DNA of 64,000 nucleotides, from IMG/VR virus record IMGVR_UViG_3300005529_000003, positions 1 to 64,000 of that record. One strand, given 5' to 3'. The translations under genes were made by a program, and so were the position numbers. Origin of the DNA: a virus. Below are positions 1 through 7,592 of this stretch, one piece after another; position 1 is the first letter of the stretch, and each line of letters starts with the position of its first letter. The notes under the pieces were generated by a model. It saw nothing but the letters and a program-made list of their open reading frames with translations, was not told the DNA's origin and ran no database searches.

Positions 1-898
1 AGAACTGGAATGGCAACATCCTACTGACTTAAAATTCTACCCAGACTACGAAGGTCCACTCGTAGAGTTTTCTTCCAAGTCTATGAGTGCTGTTTCAACT
101 CCCGATCATCGATGGTTGGTAACAGATAAGACTACAGGAAAAGACGTCTGCAAACTAACATCTGAGATTTCACCTGCCGGCCATCATACTATTCACCGGA
201 CTGGAAAATATTTCGGCTCTTACGTCGAATGCTTTTCAAATGATTTCGTTGAGCTTGCCGGATGGTTTCTTACCGACGGTAGTTGCTCTCTAATTCCTCG
301 AAAGAGAGTTCAACATCAACCTCGCGTGATTCTATGCCAGAGCGAAAGAGGTAATCCAGAGAAAGTCAAAAGGATTGAAGACTTGATTCTTCGCATGGAT
401 ATACTGTCCTCTAAGTATCGACAGTCGCAAGGAGGGGTCGTCTGGTATTTGAAATCCTCTATGGCAAAGAAACTGCATACTCTCTTTCCAAACAGGACCT
501 TAACTCCCGACTTTCTTCTATCTCTGAAGAAGGAGCAACTTCATCTCCTATTAAACACCATGATAGATGGGGACGGGTGTCGATCGGGTGGAGAAATCAC
601 CTTTGCCTGCAAAGAAAAGGAACGATCAGACATGTTCCAGTTCCTATGTACTCTTTGTGGGTACGCAAGCAAGGCGACTTGGAGAGACATGTCTATGTAT
701 ACTCCTCGCTCTCCTAAGATAAACAACATTCCTAACATGACTGGTTACTGGTATGTAAGGGTACTGAAGCGAGATAAGGCTCAGATTACCGTTTCTCAAC
801 GTCGTGAGTTTACTGATAAGCGTCCTATCTGGTGCCCTATGGTTCCGAATACCTATTTCGTTGCTCGTCGTAATGAAAAGGTTTACATCACTGGCAAC
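1..898 (+). mobile_element. Intein with LAGLIDADG (DOD) homing endonuclease, in PolA
   Basis: Splicing-domain block B is visible near base 90 (STPDHRWLV, TxxH motif) and the C-terminal splicing blocks end as NTYFVARRNEKVYITGN, followed by Thr as the +1 extein residue. The penultimate residue is Gly rather than the usual His, which occurs in a minority of inteins. Between them are two dodecapeptide motifs, LAGWFLTDGS (near base 260) and LLNTMIDGDG (near base 550), typical of a two-motif DOD homing endonuclease, so the element is probably or recently mobile. The N-terminal splice cysteine is outside the window. Codon use is more AT-rich (tct, act, ttt) than in the extein, suggesting transfer. 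Confidence 0.92.
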
Positions 899-1138
899 AC
901 GAGGTTCCAGGCCCTCGCTGCTGATGGTATCAAACTGGCGATGTGGCGGCTTCTTTCAGAAGGCTTCAATATCGTTGCCATGATCCACGACGAACTCGTT
1001 GTGGAGTTGGAATCCTCAAGAGCCGACATACTCGCAGAACGAGTACAGAAGCTCATGCAGGATTCCATGTCTGAAGTTCTTGGGCATACTGTGCCCATCT
1101 CTACAGAGTTTCACGTCGCTGACTGCTGGACTAAGTGA
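1..1138 (+). CDS. polA: DNA polymerase I (family A), C-terminal part, interrupted by an intein (5' end outside window)
   Basis: The reading frame is open from the first base, so the gene starts upstream. The last 79 residues (899-1138) are the end of a family A DNA polymerase palm: the segment after the intein reads TRFQALAADGIKLAMW, and motif C is seen as IHDELVVE with the catalytic His-Asp-Glu. Everything before that in the window is intein. The polymerase motifs A and B and any exonuclease domain must lie upstream. It is the probable replicative polymerase of the phage. The intein sits just before the conserved Thr of the NT..Q..AADG.K segment, between motifs B and C, a position that cannot tolerate an unspliced insertion. 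Family assignment is secure; subfamily is not. Confidence 0.93.
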   Translation, partial: ELEWQHPTDLKFYPDYEGPLVEFSSKSMSAVSTPDHRWLVTDKTTGKDVCKLTSEISPAGHHTIHRTGKYFGSYVECFSNDFVELAGWFLTDGSCSLIPRKRVQHQPRVILCQSERGNPEKVKRIEDLILRMDILSSKYRQSQGGVVWYLKSSMAKKLHTLFPNRTLTPDFLLSLKKEQLHLLLNTMIDGDGCRSGGEITFACKEKERSDMFQFLCTLCGYASKATWRDMSMYTPRSPKINNIPNMTGYWYVRVLKRDKAQITVSQRREFTDKRPIWCPMVPNTYFVARRNEKVYITGNTRFQALAADGIKLAMWRLLSEGFNIVAMIHDELVVELESSRADILAERVQKLMQDSMSEVLGHTVPISTEFHVADCWTK

Positions 1139-1186
1139 AGTCCGCAAGCGACAATTTTACTTAACGAAAGAAAGGTCTTTCAAACA

Positions 1187-1480
1187 GTGTCTACTTCTAC
1201 TTCTACGACGACTCGTGCATCTCGCGCCTCGAAGGTCAACACCACCCAGGCCGCGGAGATGCTCGGCGTCCAGACTCGCACCTTCAAGCGGATCTGCGAG
1301 CGCGAGGGCATCACCCCCATCGCCTACGAGGGCGGTGCAATCTTCTACAAGCGGTCTGATGTCAACCGGCTGATCCGCCTGCGTGCGAAGGCTGCAAGAA
1401 CCGCCCGCCCCGCTCGCTCGACCGCGAATACGAACAACTCGACGCCGCATCCCTTCCATGCTACTCCGTCGATGTTCTGA
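1187..1480 (+). CDS. Helix-turn-helix DNA-binding protein (excisionase/MerR-like fold)
   Basis: 97 residues with a GTG start; an AAAGGT stretch lies about 10 nt upstream. After a Ser/Thr-rich leader, residues 18-70 read as a winged-helix of the excisionase/MerR class: VNTTQAAEMLGVQTRTFKR, then a wing-like segment ending FYKRSDVNRLI. The C-terminus is Ala/Arg-rich and low complexity. It may be a transcriptional regulator of the early region or a directionality factor; a second excisionase-like protein at 47190 is placed better for the latter job. No partner is visible; the next 600 nt hold no gene. Confidence 0.65.
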   Translation: MSTSTSTTTRASRASKVNTTQAAEMLGVQTRTFKRICEREGITPIAYEGGAIFYKRSDVNRLIRLRAKAARTARPARSTANTNNSTPHPFHATPSMF

Positions 1481-2086
1481 GATTGACGAAGTTCGTTCCC
1501 GAGAACAGGTTCGCACAGCGTAATTCGCGTACAAGTTTCCATCCGCGACTAAACGCAAGCTCTAAGAAGTCGTCGAAGGCCCGGAGCGCTTTCAGAGGTT
1601 GATTCACCTCTTCTCGGCACGATACACACGATTTTTAGAACGCCAACAGCAACTTCTTAAAACAATCTCCAATGTTGTGCCCACGGCGTTCTGTTGTTCT
1701 TTTAGTCGTCAACAGCTTCACGGCGGTTGATAAGATGTCGCAAGAAACAGGAGATGAAAAGATTGTGACATTGAGGTGAGTCACCATTAACCACAACTGC
1801 TCCGTTCGTTCATTCGACGAGGCACTCCTGGACGACTAAACTCATCCCCTCCGTTGCTTTGGCGGCGGAGTAGACGTCTGCGGCGTGGACAGCGTAGCGA
1901 GAAGTTCTGACCTTCTCGAATGGTACACGCGGTAGTGTAGTTGGGCTAATTGATCGCAGGGTCATCAAGCAGTCCTGGGACTCTCATGTCGAGCTTGAAT
2001 CTGACTACTTGCCAAAACAACAACACAAGAACTATGTTCATGAACTTGTGAGTCGGTGCAATTCCGATCGGACGTCTTTTACTTAC
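1481..2086. other. 606-nt gene-free leader region with structured RNA signal
   Basis: I see no convincing coding frame here. The region carries the hairpin at 1637-1692 that belongs to the ACAGCA RNA family (separate entry) and leads into two interrupted tRNA genes. Base composition is mixed. Other weak inverted repeats are present but none is strong enough to name. Confidence 0.5.
1637..1692 (+). ncRNA. ACAGCA-family structured RNA, minimal form (Y-RNA-like stem)
   Basis: An 8-bp closing stem AGAACGCC/GGCGTTCT is followed on its 5' side by one nucleotide and then ACAGCA, exactly the arrangement found in four - strand RNAs at 29.6-30.8 kb. Its first 20 nt are nearly the same as those of the copy at 29602-29648. 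The loop of roughly 40 nt contains a second weak helix (GCAAC with GTTG) and no tRNA-like arms. It is the only copy on the + strand. Transcription is not shown; function as a Ro-binding RNA is inferred from the family resemblance. Confidence 0.55.
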
Positions 2087-2237
2087 GCGGGTATAGCTCA
2101 GTTGGTTAGAGCGCGTGACTGATAATCACGAGGTCGGGCGCTGATCCCATAACGGAATTGATCACCTGTTATGAATCTAGGCGGCTACTATGAGGCATAT
2201 GACTCACAAGTAGATTGGTTCGACTCCCCCTACCCGC
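2087..2237 (+). tRNA. tRNA-Ile(GAT), interrupted by a 78-nt insertion in the T-stem
   Basis: A textbook tRNA 5' part: acceptor GCGGGTA, D-arm GCTCAGTTGGTTAGAGC, anticodon arm CGTGA-CTGATAA-TCACG with anticodon GAT, variable loop AGGTC, then GGG at 2136-2138. The rest, GG TTCGACT CCCCC and acceptor TACCCGC, resumes at 2217. Removing 2139-2216 restores a perfect 5-bp T-stem GGGGG/CCCCC and a 7-bp acceptor. The gene is therefore either spliced, non-functional, or tolerates an extra domain. No CCA is encoded. Confidence 0.88.
2139..2216 (+). other. 78-nt insertion (intron-like) inside tRNA-Ile
   Basis: It lies between positions 51 and 52 of the tRNA, splitting the T-stem GGG|GG. It can fold into two hairpins: CATAACGG...CCTGTTATG and CTACT-TGAG...CTCA-AGTAG. 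It is far too short for a group I or II intron and has no reading frame. The site is not the usual anticodon-loop position of bacterial tRNA introns. Confidence 0.7.
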
Positions 2238-2245
2238 TTTAAGAG

Positions 2246-2431
2246 TTTGGTGTGCGAAACGGAAAACGTAAACGTACCGACTTTCATTTTCATTCGTGTT
2301 TCTCGTCGAGCCCAAAGGATCGTGACACGGCCGATCACGACGAGAAACGAATACGAACGAACATGTTAACCCCGGAGCGGCCTAGAAGTCGGGAAGTATC
2401 GCCGCTTGAAGGTTCAACTCCTTCCACCAAA
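2246..2431 (+). tRNA. Probable tRNA-Leu(TAG), interrupted by a 99-nt insertion in the anticodon loop
   Basis: The acceptor TTTGGTG/CACCAAA pairs perfectly and extends to 10 bp with flanking GAG/CTC. The T-arm is GAAGG-TTCAACT-CCTTC. The anticodon stem CCGAC (2277-2281) pairs with GTCGG (2388-2392); joining CTT...TAGAA across the insertion gives a 7-nt loop TTTAGAA with U33, anticodon TAG and A37. A 15-nt variable arm (AAG...CTT) fits a class II leucine tRNA. The D-arm region contains a 6-nt tandem duplication (AACGTA twice) and is longer than normal. The short reading frames that overlap this stretch are ignored. Confidence 0.7.
2284..2382 (+). other. 99-nt insertion (intron-like) inside tRNA-Leu
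   Basis: It occupies the anticodon loop near position 33/34 (exact ends are ambiguous by one T). Most of it is one long imperfect hairpin, GTTTCTCGTCG paired with CGACGAGAAAC, holding a smaller TCGTGA/TCACGA stem. It has no reading frame and no recognisable group I core. Confidence 0.6.
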
Positions 2432-2469
2432 CTCTTTTCTTTCTCTTGTTCTCTATTGCGAAAGACCTA

Positions 2470-2649
2470 ATGAAAAGTCTCCTTTCCTTCCTTGGTGGCA
2501 AGAAGGCATATATCGGGGCTGTTGGCCTCGCCCTCGTTGCCCTCTTCCAGTACCTCAACGGCGATATGATGATCGCCTCGACGACGCTCTCCCAGGCAAT
2601 CAGTCTTGCTGGGCTGCGCCACGAGTTGCAGAAGACAACGTCAGCGTGA
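2470..2649 (+). CDS. Small membrane protein
   Basis: 59 residues from the ATG. Residues 11-30 form one hydrophobic helix (AYIGAVGLALVALFQYLNGD). It is the kind of small single-helix protein that phages use as holin or holin-like protein, but no endolysin gene is adjacent, so the role stays open. It directly follows the tRNA-Leu gene; a TTG start 24 nt upstream is less likely. Confidence 0.5.
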   Translation: MKSLLSFLGGKKAYIGAVGLALVALFQYLNGDMMIASTTLSQAISLAGLRHELQKTTSA

Positions 2650-2772
2650 GTCTTTGATTCACTCACGCCGACGCGAGAGTCGCGTGGCTGCGGTCGAGTG
2701 GTCCACACCTCCTCCCACGACGCCGCATAGAAGCAGATCTGAGTGTGAATCTCAAGAGCGCGACTTCTCGAT

Positions 2773-3000
2773 TTACTTTCTGTAACCTTTTCCGTCCACA
2801 TCGAGGTTGCGCTTTGGCTGCTTGTTGGTAATCTGAATATGCAGGGTGACATCTCCGACTGCGTGTGTTAAGCCCCAGTCGTCTTTCAACAAAGCAAGCA
2901 ACTCCTTGCAGAAGTCCTCTGGTGTGAACTCTCCGAGAAGATCGTAAGCGGCGTCAGAACCGCCGACCTCGTCCTCGACCCACGCTTCCACTTCAATCAC
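2773..3000 (-). CDS. Hypothetical acidic protein
   Basis: 75 residues on the strand opposite to its neighbours. The GTG start is chosen because AGGAG lies 6 nt upstream. The sequence begins VIEVEAWVEDEVGGSD and contains FTPEDFCKELLALLKDDW; I do not recognise the family. It is divergent from the PAPS-reductase-like gene, whose ATG lies 16 nt away, so the two must share a promoter region or overlap at their 5' ends. Confidence 0.5.
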   Translation of the reverse strand: MIEVEAWVEDEVGGSDAAYDLLGEFTPEDFCKELLALLKDDWGLTHAVGDVTLHIQITNKQPKRNLDVDGKGYRK

Positions 3001-3015
3001 GACGGACTCCTCTTT

Positions 3016-3903
3016 ATGAGTGATGTTAGTAACTGCTACTTGCTGGACCGTCCTGCGCGCATCGCCTTCTCTGGCGGCAGGACGAGCGGGTACATGCTCT
3101 ACCACGTCCTCCAGGCTTTCGGAGGAGTTCTACCTGACGACGTTCTAGTTACCTTCGCCAACACAGGCAAGGAGAGGGAAGAAACTTTACAGTTCGTCCA
3201 CGAATGCCAGAAGAGGTGGAACGTCTCTGTTCGCTGGATCGAGTACTGCCGCACACAGGCTCCTGTAGTTACGAAGAGCGGCAAGATCGGCTGTCATGGC
3301 TTCAAGGAAGTAGACTTCCACACAGCTTCGCGAAACGGCGAGCCCTTCGAGCAGATCATCGACGTCAAGGCAGAGTATCGACGTCTTTACAAGGAAGAGC
3401 CGCCGATCCTACCGAACGTGCCACAGAGGTACTGCACGGCCGAACTCAAGCAGCGGTCGATGAAGCGGTTCATGAAAGCCCTCGGCTTCGATGAGTACAC
3501 CGTCGCCATTGGTATTCGCCATGACGAACACTCGAGGATCGCCAAGCTCAAGGCCCTTAACGATTCGACAGAAGAGTACGTCGCTCCTCTAAACTCCGCG
3601 AAGGTCACAGAAGAGGACGTGATGAACTTCTGGGCCTCACAGCCCTTCGACCTTCAGCTACAGTCCTACGAGGGCAACTGCGACTTCTGTTTCCTCAAGA
3701 GCAAGGCGAAGATCTTCCGTCTGGCTGAGGAGCGCCCTGAAGGACTCGAGTGGTGGAGTCGTATGGAGCAGAAGACGGGGCAAACGTTTCGTAGAGACAG
3801 GCCGACTTACACCGACCTCAAAAACAAGAAGGTCGAGCTTCCGCTCTTCGCTGCGGCTGTTGCTTGCAACGATGATCAGGACACTTGCTTCTGTACCGAT
3901 TGA
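3016..3903 (+). CDS. PAPS reductase-like adenine nucleotide alpha hydrolase (PP-loop)
   Basis: 295 residues. The PP-loop SGGRTSG is at about residues 19-25, after a short leader, followed by FANTGKE, typical of the phosphoadenosine phosphosulfate reductase / adenine nucleotide alpha hydrolase superfamily. A Cys pair occurs as CDFCF near residue 222 and CFC near the C-terminus, so a metal site or Fe-S cluster is possible. Phage members of the family are common and mostly unassigned; roles in sulfur transfer to nucleic acid (as for DndC or thiolation enzymes) are conceivable but not shown. No Shine-Dalgarno sequence is seen before the ATG. Confidence 0.82.
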   Translation: MSDVSNCYLLDRPARIAFSGGRTSGYMLYHVLQAFGGVLPDDVLVTFANTGKEREETLQFVHECQKRWNVSVRWIEYCRTQAPVVTKSGKIGCHGFKEVDFHTASRNGEPFEQIIDVKAEYRRLYKEEPPILPNVPQRYCTAELKQRSMKRFMKALGFDEYTVAIGIRHDEHSRIAKLKALNDSTEEYVAPLNSAKVTEEDVMNFWASQPFDLQLQSYEGNCDFCFLKSKAKIFRLAEERPEGLEWWSRMEQKTGQTFRRDRPTYTDLKNKKVELPLFAAAVACNDDQDTCFCTD

Positions 3904-4042
3904 TGAATAAACGACTCTTCCCTTTGCTGGTCGCGGCCGTCTGGTGATGTGGAGAAGACGGAAACCGGAACTCCGTTGTCGTTACTTTCATAGAGTAAGC
4001 GGCGTAATTATCCGTTAGCTTGATGAAAGGAAACCGGGTTAA

Positions 4043-4111
4043 CGCGGGAGGGCGTAGTGCTCAATCGAGTCTCATAAACTCGAAATGCTTGGTGCGACTC
4101 CAAGGCCCGCG
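4043..4111 (+). tRNA. tRNA-Met-like(CAT) with minimal D-arm
   Basis: Anticodon arm CGAGT-CTCATAA-ACTCG is perfect and gives anticodon CAT; T-arm is CTTGG-TGCGACT-CCAAG; the acceptor CGCGGG pairs with CCCGCG. The whole is only 69 nt. The D-arm is reduced to GGGC-GTAGT-GCTC without the usual GG of the D-loop, and the T-loop starts TG instead of TT. It may be a working but reduced tRNA or a tRNA remnant. Confidence 0.6.
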
Positions 4112-4144
4112 ATTTCTTTTAATCTCGTCTTCAACGAAAGAATC

Positions 4145-4489
4145 ATGTACACGCTCAAACACAAAACCGACAAGGCGAAAGCGACTCCCGCTGTCAGTGG
4201 GAAGTACGCGATCCCCACAGGGCCTCGCGTCAACACGAAGGACATGAAGGACGGGGACATCGGCCTTATCCTCTGGAGTAGTGCGACAAGCGATAAGGTT
4301 GATTACAACATCATCCTTCGCACACCGACCTTCTTCGTCTCCCTGGACAATCCACAGCGCACATGGAGCAACGCGAGCAACCTCCCTGGTAACGGACCTG
4401 ATCTCCTTGTCGCTCTCTACGTCCCTGGCGACGAGTTGACGCTCACACCACTCGATTTCGTTCTTCCTTCTTCAGAAAAGAAAGCGTAA
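4145..4489 (+). CDS. Hypothetical protein, tandem paralogue family member 1 of 3
   Basis: 114 residues from ATG (MYTLKHKTDK). It shares with the next two genes a core of the form KxGDxGxI..., an RT/RxYD segment, and a final LTP/VLT strand, consistent with a small beta-barrel. It also shares the start MYTL with member 3. Unknown function; it precedes the ribonucleotide reductase gene and follows tRNA-Met. Confidence 0.65.
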   Translation: MYTLKHKTDKAKATPAVSGKYAIPTGPRVNTKDMKDGDIGLILWSSATSDKVDYNIILRTPTFFVSLDNPQRTWSNASNLPGNGPDLLVALYVPGDELTLTPLDFVLPSSEKKA

Positions 4490-4496
4490 TCCTCCT

Positions 4497-4883
4497 GTGT
4501 TCCTCACGACAAAGATTCATCCGCCCGCCCAACCGCCGCTCAAAGTCTCTGACCTGAAAATCGGCGATCTCGCCATACTCCACGAAGGGCCTCATGCGGG
4601 CGTCGTCGCCATTCGAGTTTACGATCGCCTGCTAATTCTTGATCCCTCGCTCAAGGCTTACCTCGTTTGCCCTGGAGACACGACAGCACAGAACTGGACG
4701 TGCCGGCGCTTCGACAAGGGGGAGAAGGTCTTGCTCACAATCAAGAGTGAGAAGGTTACTCCAGTTCCTCCCGTCACGAACAACACAACTACGGCTGCAA
4801 AAGTTTCTTCTTTAGAGATCGACTGGGACAAGCTCAAGTCGTTACTCAACAAGCCGCTTTTCCCTGATTCCCTTAGCTTCTAA
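4497..4883 (+). CDS. Hypothetical protein, tandem paralogue family member 2 of 3
   Basis: 128 residues, GTG start 7 nt after the previous stop. The family core is clear: LKIGDLAILHEGPHAG, then RVYDRLLIL, then KGEKVLLT. A C-terminal extension of about 40 residues (Thr/Val-rich linker, then DWDKLKSLL) is unique to this copy. Function unknown. Confidence 0.65.
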   Translation: MFLTTKIHPPAQPPLKVSDLKIGDLAILHEGPHAGVVAIRVYDRLLILDPSLKAYLVCPGDTTAQNWTCRRFDKGEKVLLTIKSEKVTPVPPVTNNTTTAAKVSSLEIDWDKLKSLLNKPLFPDSLSF

Positions 4884-4900
4884 CAAGAAAGAACAACACC

Positions 4901-5152
4901 ATGTACACGCTCGACGCCAAGACCAACACCCCTCCCAAGTCCATTCCCGCCTCTCAGATGAAGCGAGGCGACCTGGCCGTCCTCCTCGCAGGCAATGGTG
5001 AGTTCCTCGGTCACATCCTTCTCCGGACCTACGATCGGCTCATCAGCCTGACTTCACCGCAGACTGGCTCCTGGGTTAACCCCGAGAATATCCATACTCT
5101 CTCCGTTCGTCTGCTCGAGAAGGGCGAGGAAGTCGTTCTGACGTCTTGCTAA
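4901..5152 (+). CDS. Hypothetical protein, tandem paralogue family member 3 of 3
   Basis: 83 residues, the shortest and best-conserved copy: MKRGDLAVLLAGNGEF, RTYDRLISL, EKGEEVVLT. No signal peptide, membrane helix or metal motif. The three copies are adjacent and in the same direction, so they arose by tandem duplication. Confidence 0.68.
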   Translation: MYTLDAKTNTPPKSIPASQMKRGDLAVLLAGNGEFLGHILLRTYDRLISLTSPQTGSWVNPENIHTLSVRLLEKGEEVVLTSC

Positions 5153-5195
5153 ACCACTCTCCCTTCCGCCTTATTTCCGGAGTCCACCCCCACCC

Positions 5196-7274
5196 ATGAC
5201 CTCTGCCGCATCTTCTCCATCTACTTGCTCGTCGAGCGCGTCCTCTGCTTCTTCTAGTTCGACGACTTCTTCGCGTACTCAACCGTTCGCGGATTTTTCG
5301 GAGAGGGCGGCGGCGATCACGCTCCGGACGTACTGTCGTCAACTCGATGCCGACGACGAGTCAAAAGGCTTCGAGACGTGGAATCAGGTCATCCGTCGTT
5401 CGACGTTCGACCACCACCTCCGTCTCTGGGAAGAAGCAGGTGGTAAGCCCGTCAAGCGAGAACTTGAGGAGCTAACGCAACTCGGACTCCAGAGAAAGTC
5501 CCTCGTCGCCGGCCGTACGCTTTTCCTTGGCGGTACGCCTTATGCCTATGAACGCGCCTGTTGCAACTTCAACTGCTGTTACTCTCCTGTCGAGTCCATC
5601 TATGACGTTGTTGACGTCGCCTGGCTCCTCCTTAACGGCTGCGGTGTAGGCTTCCGCCCTCAAGTCGGTGTTCTCCACGGTTACGTCGGTGGCCCCCCTG
5701 AACTGATCCTTGTTCCCTCACTCAAGCAGGCCCAGGAGAAGGGCAATCCGCTTAACGTAGAGACAAAGCCAAATGACTCGAACGGATGGACGTGGACGCT
5801 GAAGGTCGGAGACTCCGCGGAATCGTGGGCGAAGCTCTTCGGTAAACTTCTCGCCGGCTATGCCTATAAAGCCCGTAAACTCGTTGTCGACTTCTCTGAG
5901 ATTCGAGGACCTGGAGGGCGTCTCCGCGGCTACGGCTGGATCTGCAACGGGTATACGCCCCTCGCCGACGCCATCACCAAGATCCACGCCCTCCTCGTTA
6001 AGAAGGCGGGGAATCTGCTCGACGAGATCGACATTCTCGACCTCGTGAACTTTCTTGGCGAGATTCTGTCATCCCGGAGGAGCGCTCAGATCGCTCTTCT
6101 CGACGCCTCGAATCCTCTGGCCGAAGAATTCTCCAGGGCGAAGCACGAGTACTGGCTCCACAATCCTCAACGCCGACAGTCCAACAACACGGAGATGTTC
6201 TGGTCCAAACCGTCGTTGAAGAAGATCCTGGAACTGGTATACGCGGCTGACGAGTGCGGAGGCGATCCTGGCATCATGAACGCGGAAGCCGCTCGACGAA
6301 AGGCTCCGTGGTTCACCGGAGCAAATCCGTGCCTTGAGATCCTTTTAGGGCGTTTTTGCAATCTGGTTACGAACTCACTTCCCCGATTCAAGCGGGACTT
6401 CTCTGCACTTGAGCGGGCTGTATACATCATCGCCAGGGCGAACTATCGCCAGGCGTGTGTCAACCTTCGCGATACAATCCTCCAACCCCACTGGCACCAG
6501 ACGAACGAAGCCCTGCGGCTTTGCGGCGTCTCCGTGACTGGTGTAGTTCAGGCCGACTGGATGACTGACTATCAGGTGCGGAAGCTGAAGAACTCGGCCG
6601 TTCTTGGGGCTTACTCAATGGCAGACGAACTGAGTCTGCCGCGACCAAAGGCTGTCACTTGTATCAAGCCTGAAGGCACCGGGTCGAAGTGCATGGGATC
6701 GTCGGACGTCGGTGAAATTGCTGAAGGCGTTCATCGTCCTTTAGGTCGATACATTCATAATTGGGTTAACTTCAGCGTTCATGATCCCATGATGCCGCTC
6801 TTCCGCTCCGCGGGGTATCGCGTTATGACCAACCCGCAAGATAGGAATAACGAACTCGTGTGCTTTCCTGTCAAGTATGACGGCATCAAGTTTGACTCAG
6901 CGAATGGTAAGGAAGTAAATCTCGAGCCTGCGGTTAAGCAGCTAGATCGGTACTTGCGGTGGAATAACCTATGGGCAGAACACACAGTAAGTGTCACTGT
7001 TTCTTACTCACCAGAAGAACTTCCCGAAATCGCTCATTGGATTGACGCGAATTGGGACAACGGCTTCATCGCTGTCTCTCTTCTCCGAAGGAACGACCCC
7101 ACCAAGACTGCCAAGGACCTAGGGCACAGCTATTTGCCGCAGGAAGTAGTAACTAGAGAAGAGTACGAGTCTTACAAGAACTCCTTGAAGCCTGTTGATT
7201 TCTCTAAACTCTCTGGAGCTGTCTTTGATCTATCTGTCGAAGATTGCCCGAAAGGTGTATGTGCTGTTCGATAA
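5196..7274 (+). CDS. nrdJ: Adenosylcobalamin-dependent (class II) ribonucleotide reductase
   Basis: 692 residues, the length of monomeric class II ribonucleoside-triphosphate reductases. After a Ser-rich leader of about 30 residues, motifs in order are ACCNFNCCYSPVES, LLNGCGVGFRPQ, the thiyl-radical loop NPCLEI near residue 380, KPEGTGSKC near residue 490, and a C-terminal redox pair CPKGVC. It reduces ribonucleotides to deoxyribonucleotides with B12 and needs no NrdB partner. It heads the nucleotide-metabolism run (MazG, DUF5664, thymidylate synthase). No intein is present. Confidence 0.95.
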   Translation: MTSAASSPSTCSSSASSASSSSTTSSRTQPFADFSERAAAITLRTYCRQLDADDESKGFETWNQVIRRSTFDHHLRLWEEAGGKPVKRELEELTQLGLQRKSLVAGRTLFLGGTPYAYERACCNFNCCYSPVESIYDVVDVAWLLLNGCGVGFRPQVGVLHGYVGGPPELILVPSLKQAQEKGNPLNVETKPNDSNGWTWTLKVGDSAESWAKLFGKLLAGYAYKARKLVVDFSEIRGPGGRLRGYGWICNGYTPLADAITKIHALLVKKAGNLLDEIDILDLVNFLGEILSSRRSAQIALLDASNPLAEEFSRAKHEYWLHNPQRRQSNNTEMFWSKPSLKKILELVYAADECGGDPGIMNAEAARRKAPWFTGANPCLEILLGRFCNLVTNSLPRFKRDFSALERAVYIIARANYRQACVNLRDTILQPHWHQTNEALRLCGVSVTGVVQADWMTDYQVRKLKNSAVLGAYSMADELSLPRPKAVTCIKPEGTGSKCMGSSDVGEIAEGVHRPLGRYIHNWVNFSVHDPMMPLFRSAGYRVMTNPQDRNNELVCFPVKYDGIKFDSANGKEVNLEPAVKQLDRYLRWNNLWAEHTVSVTVSYSPEELPEIAHWIDANWDNGFIAVSLLRRNDPTKTAKDLGHSYLPQEVVTREEYESYKNSLKPVDFSKLSGAVFDLSVEDCPKGVCAVR

Positions 7275-7295
7275 TGCCTGGTAGAAAGTAAGTAA

Positions 7296-7592
7296 ATGCC
7301 TCCAAAGAAACGCGACCTCGACGGCACGGAGCGGAGGGAAGCACAGGACTTCCCCCGCTTCTGTGAAGTGCATCCAGGAGCAGACTACACGCCCGACGAG
7401 ACGGAGTTCATGCTCACGATGCACGAGTACAAGAAGAAGAACCAGCGGCCTTTCCCGACGTGGAGAGAAGTGCTGCACGTTCTCTACTGGCTCGGCTATC
7501 GCAAGGTCGCTCAGCCAGGACCTCCCCCGAAAATCAACGAGCAAGACCGCCCTCTTAACTTCTCTGCATCCTCTTCTCTAGACCTGGAGTAA
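7296..7592 (+). CDS. Hypothetical protein with FPTW..E.L..LGYRKV motif
   Basis: 98 residues, strongly charged N-terminus, then DETEFMLTMHEYKKKNQR and FPTWREVLHVLYWLGYRKV. I recall this pattern from uncharacterised planctomycete proteins; a small DNA-binding helical domain is plausible. Its stop overlaps the MazG ATG by one base, so the two are translated together. Confidence 0.65.
   Translation: MPPKKRDLDGTERREAQDFPRFCEVHPGADYTPDETEFMLTMHEYKKKNQRPFPTWREVLHVLYWLGYRKVAQPGPPPKINEQDRPLNFSASSSLDLE

Noticed and set aside
2139-2382. Common origin of the two tRNA inserts
   Set aside because: Apart from a short GATCAC the inserts share no sequence or obvious fold, so I do not claim they are one element family.
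2252-2470. + strand frame across the tRNA-Leu region
   Set aside because: It lies entirely on the interrupted tRNA and its hairpin insert; amino-acid pattern is not protein-like.
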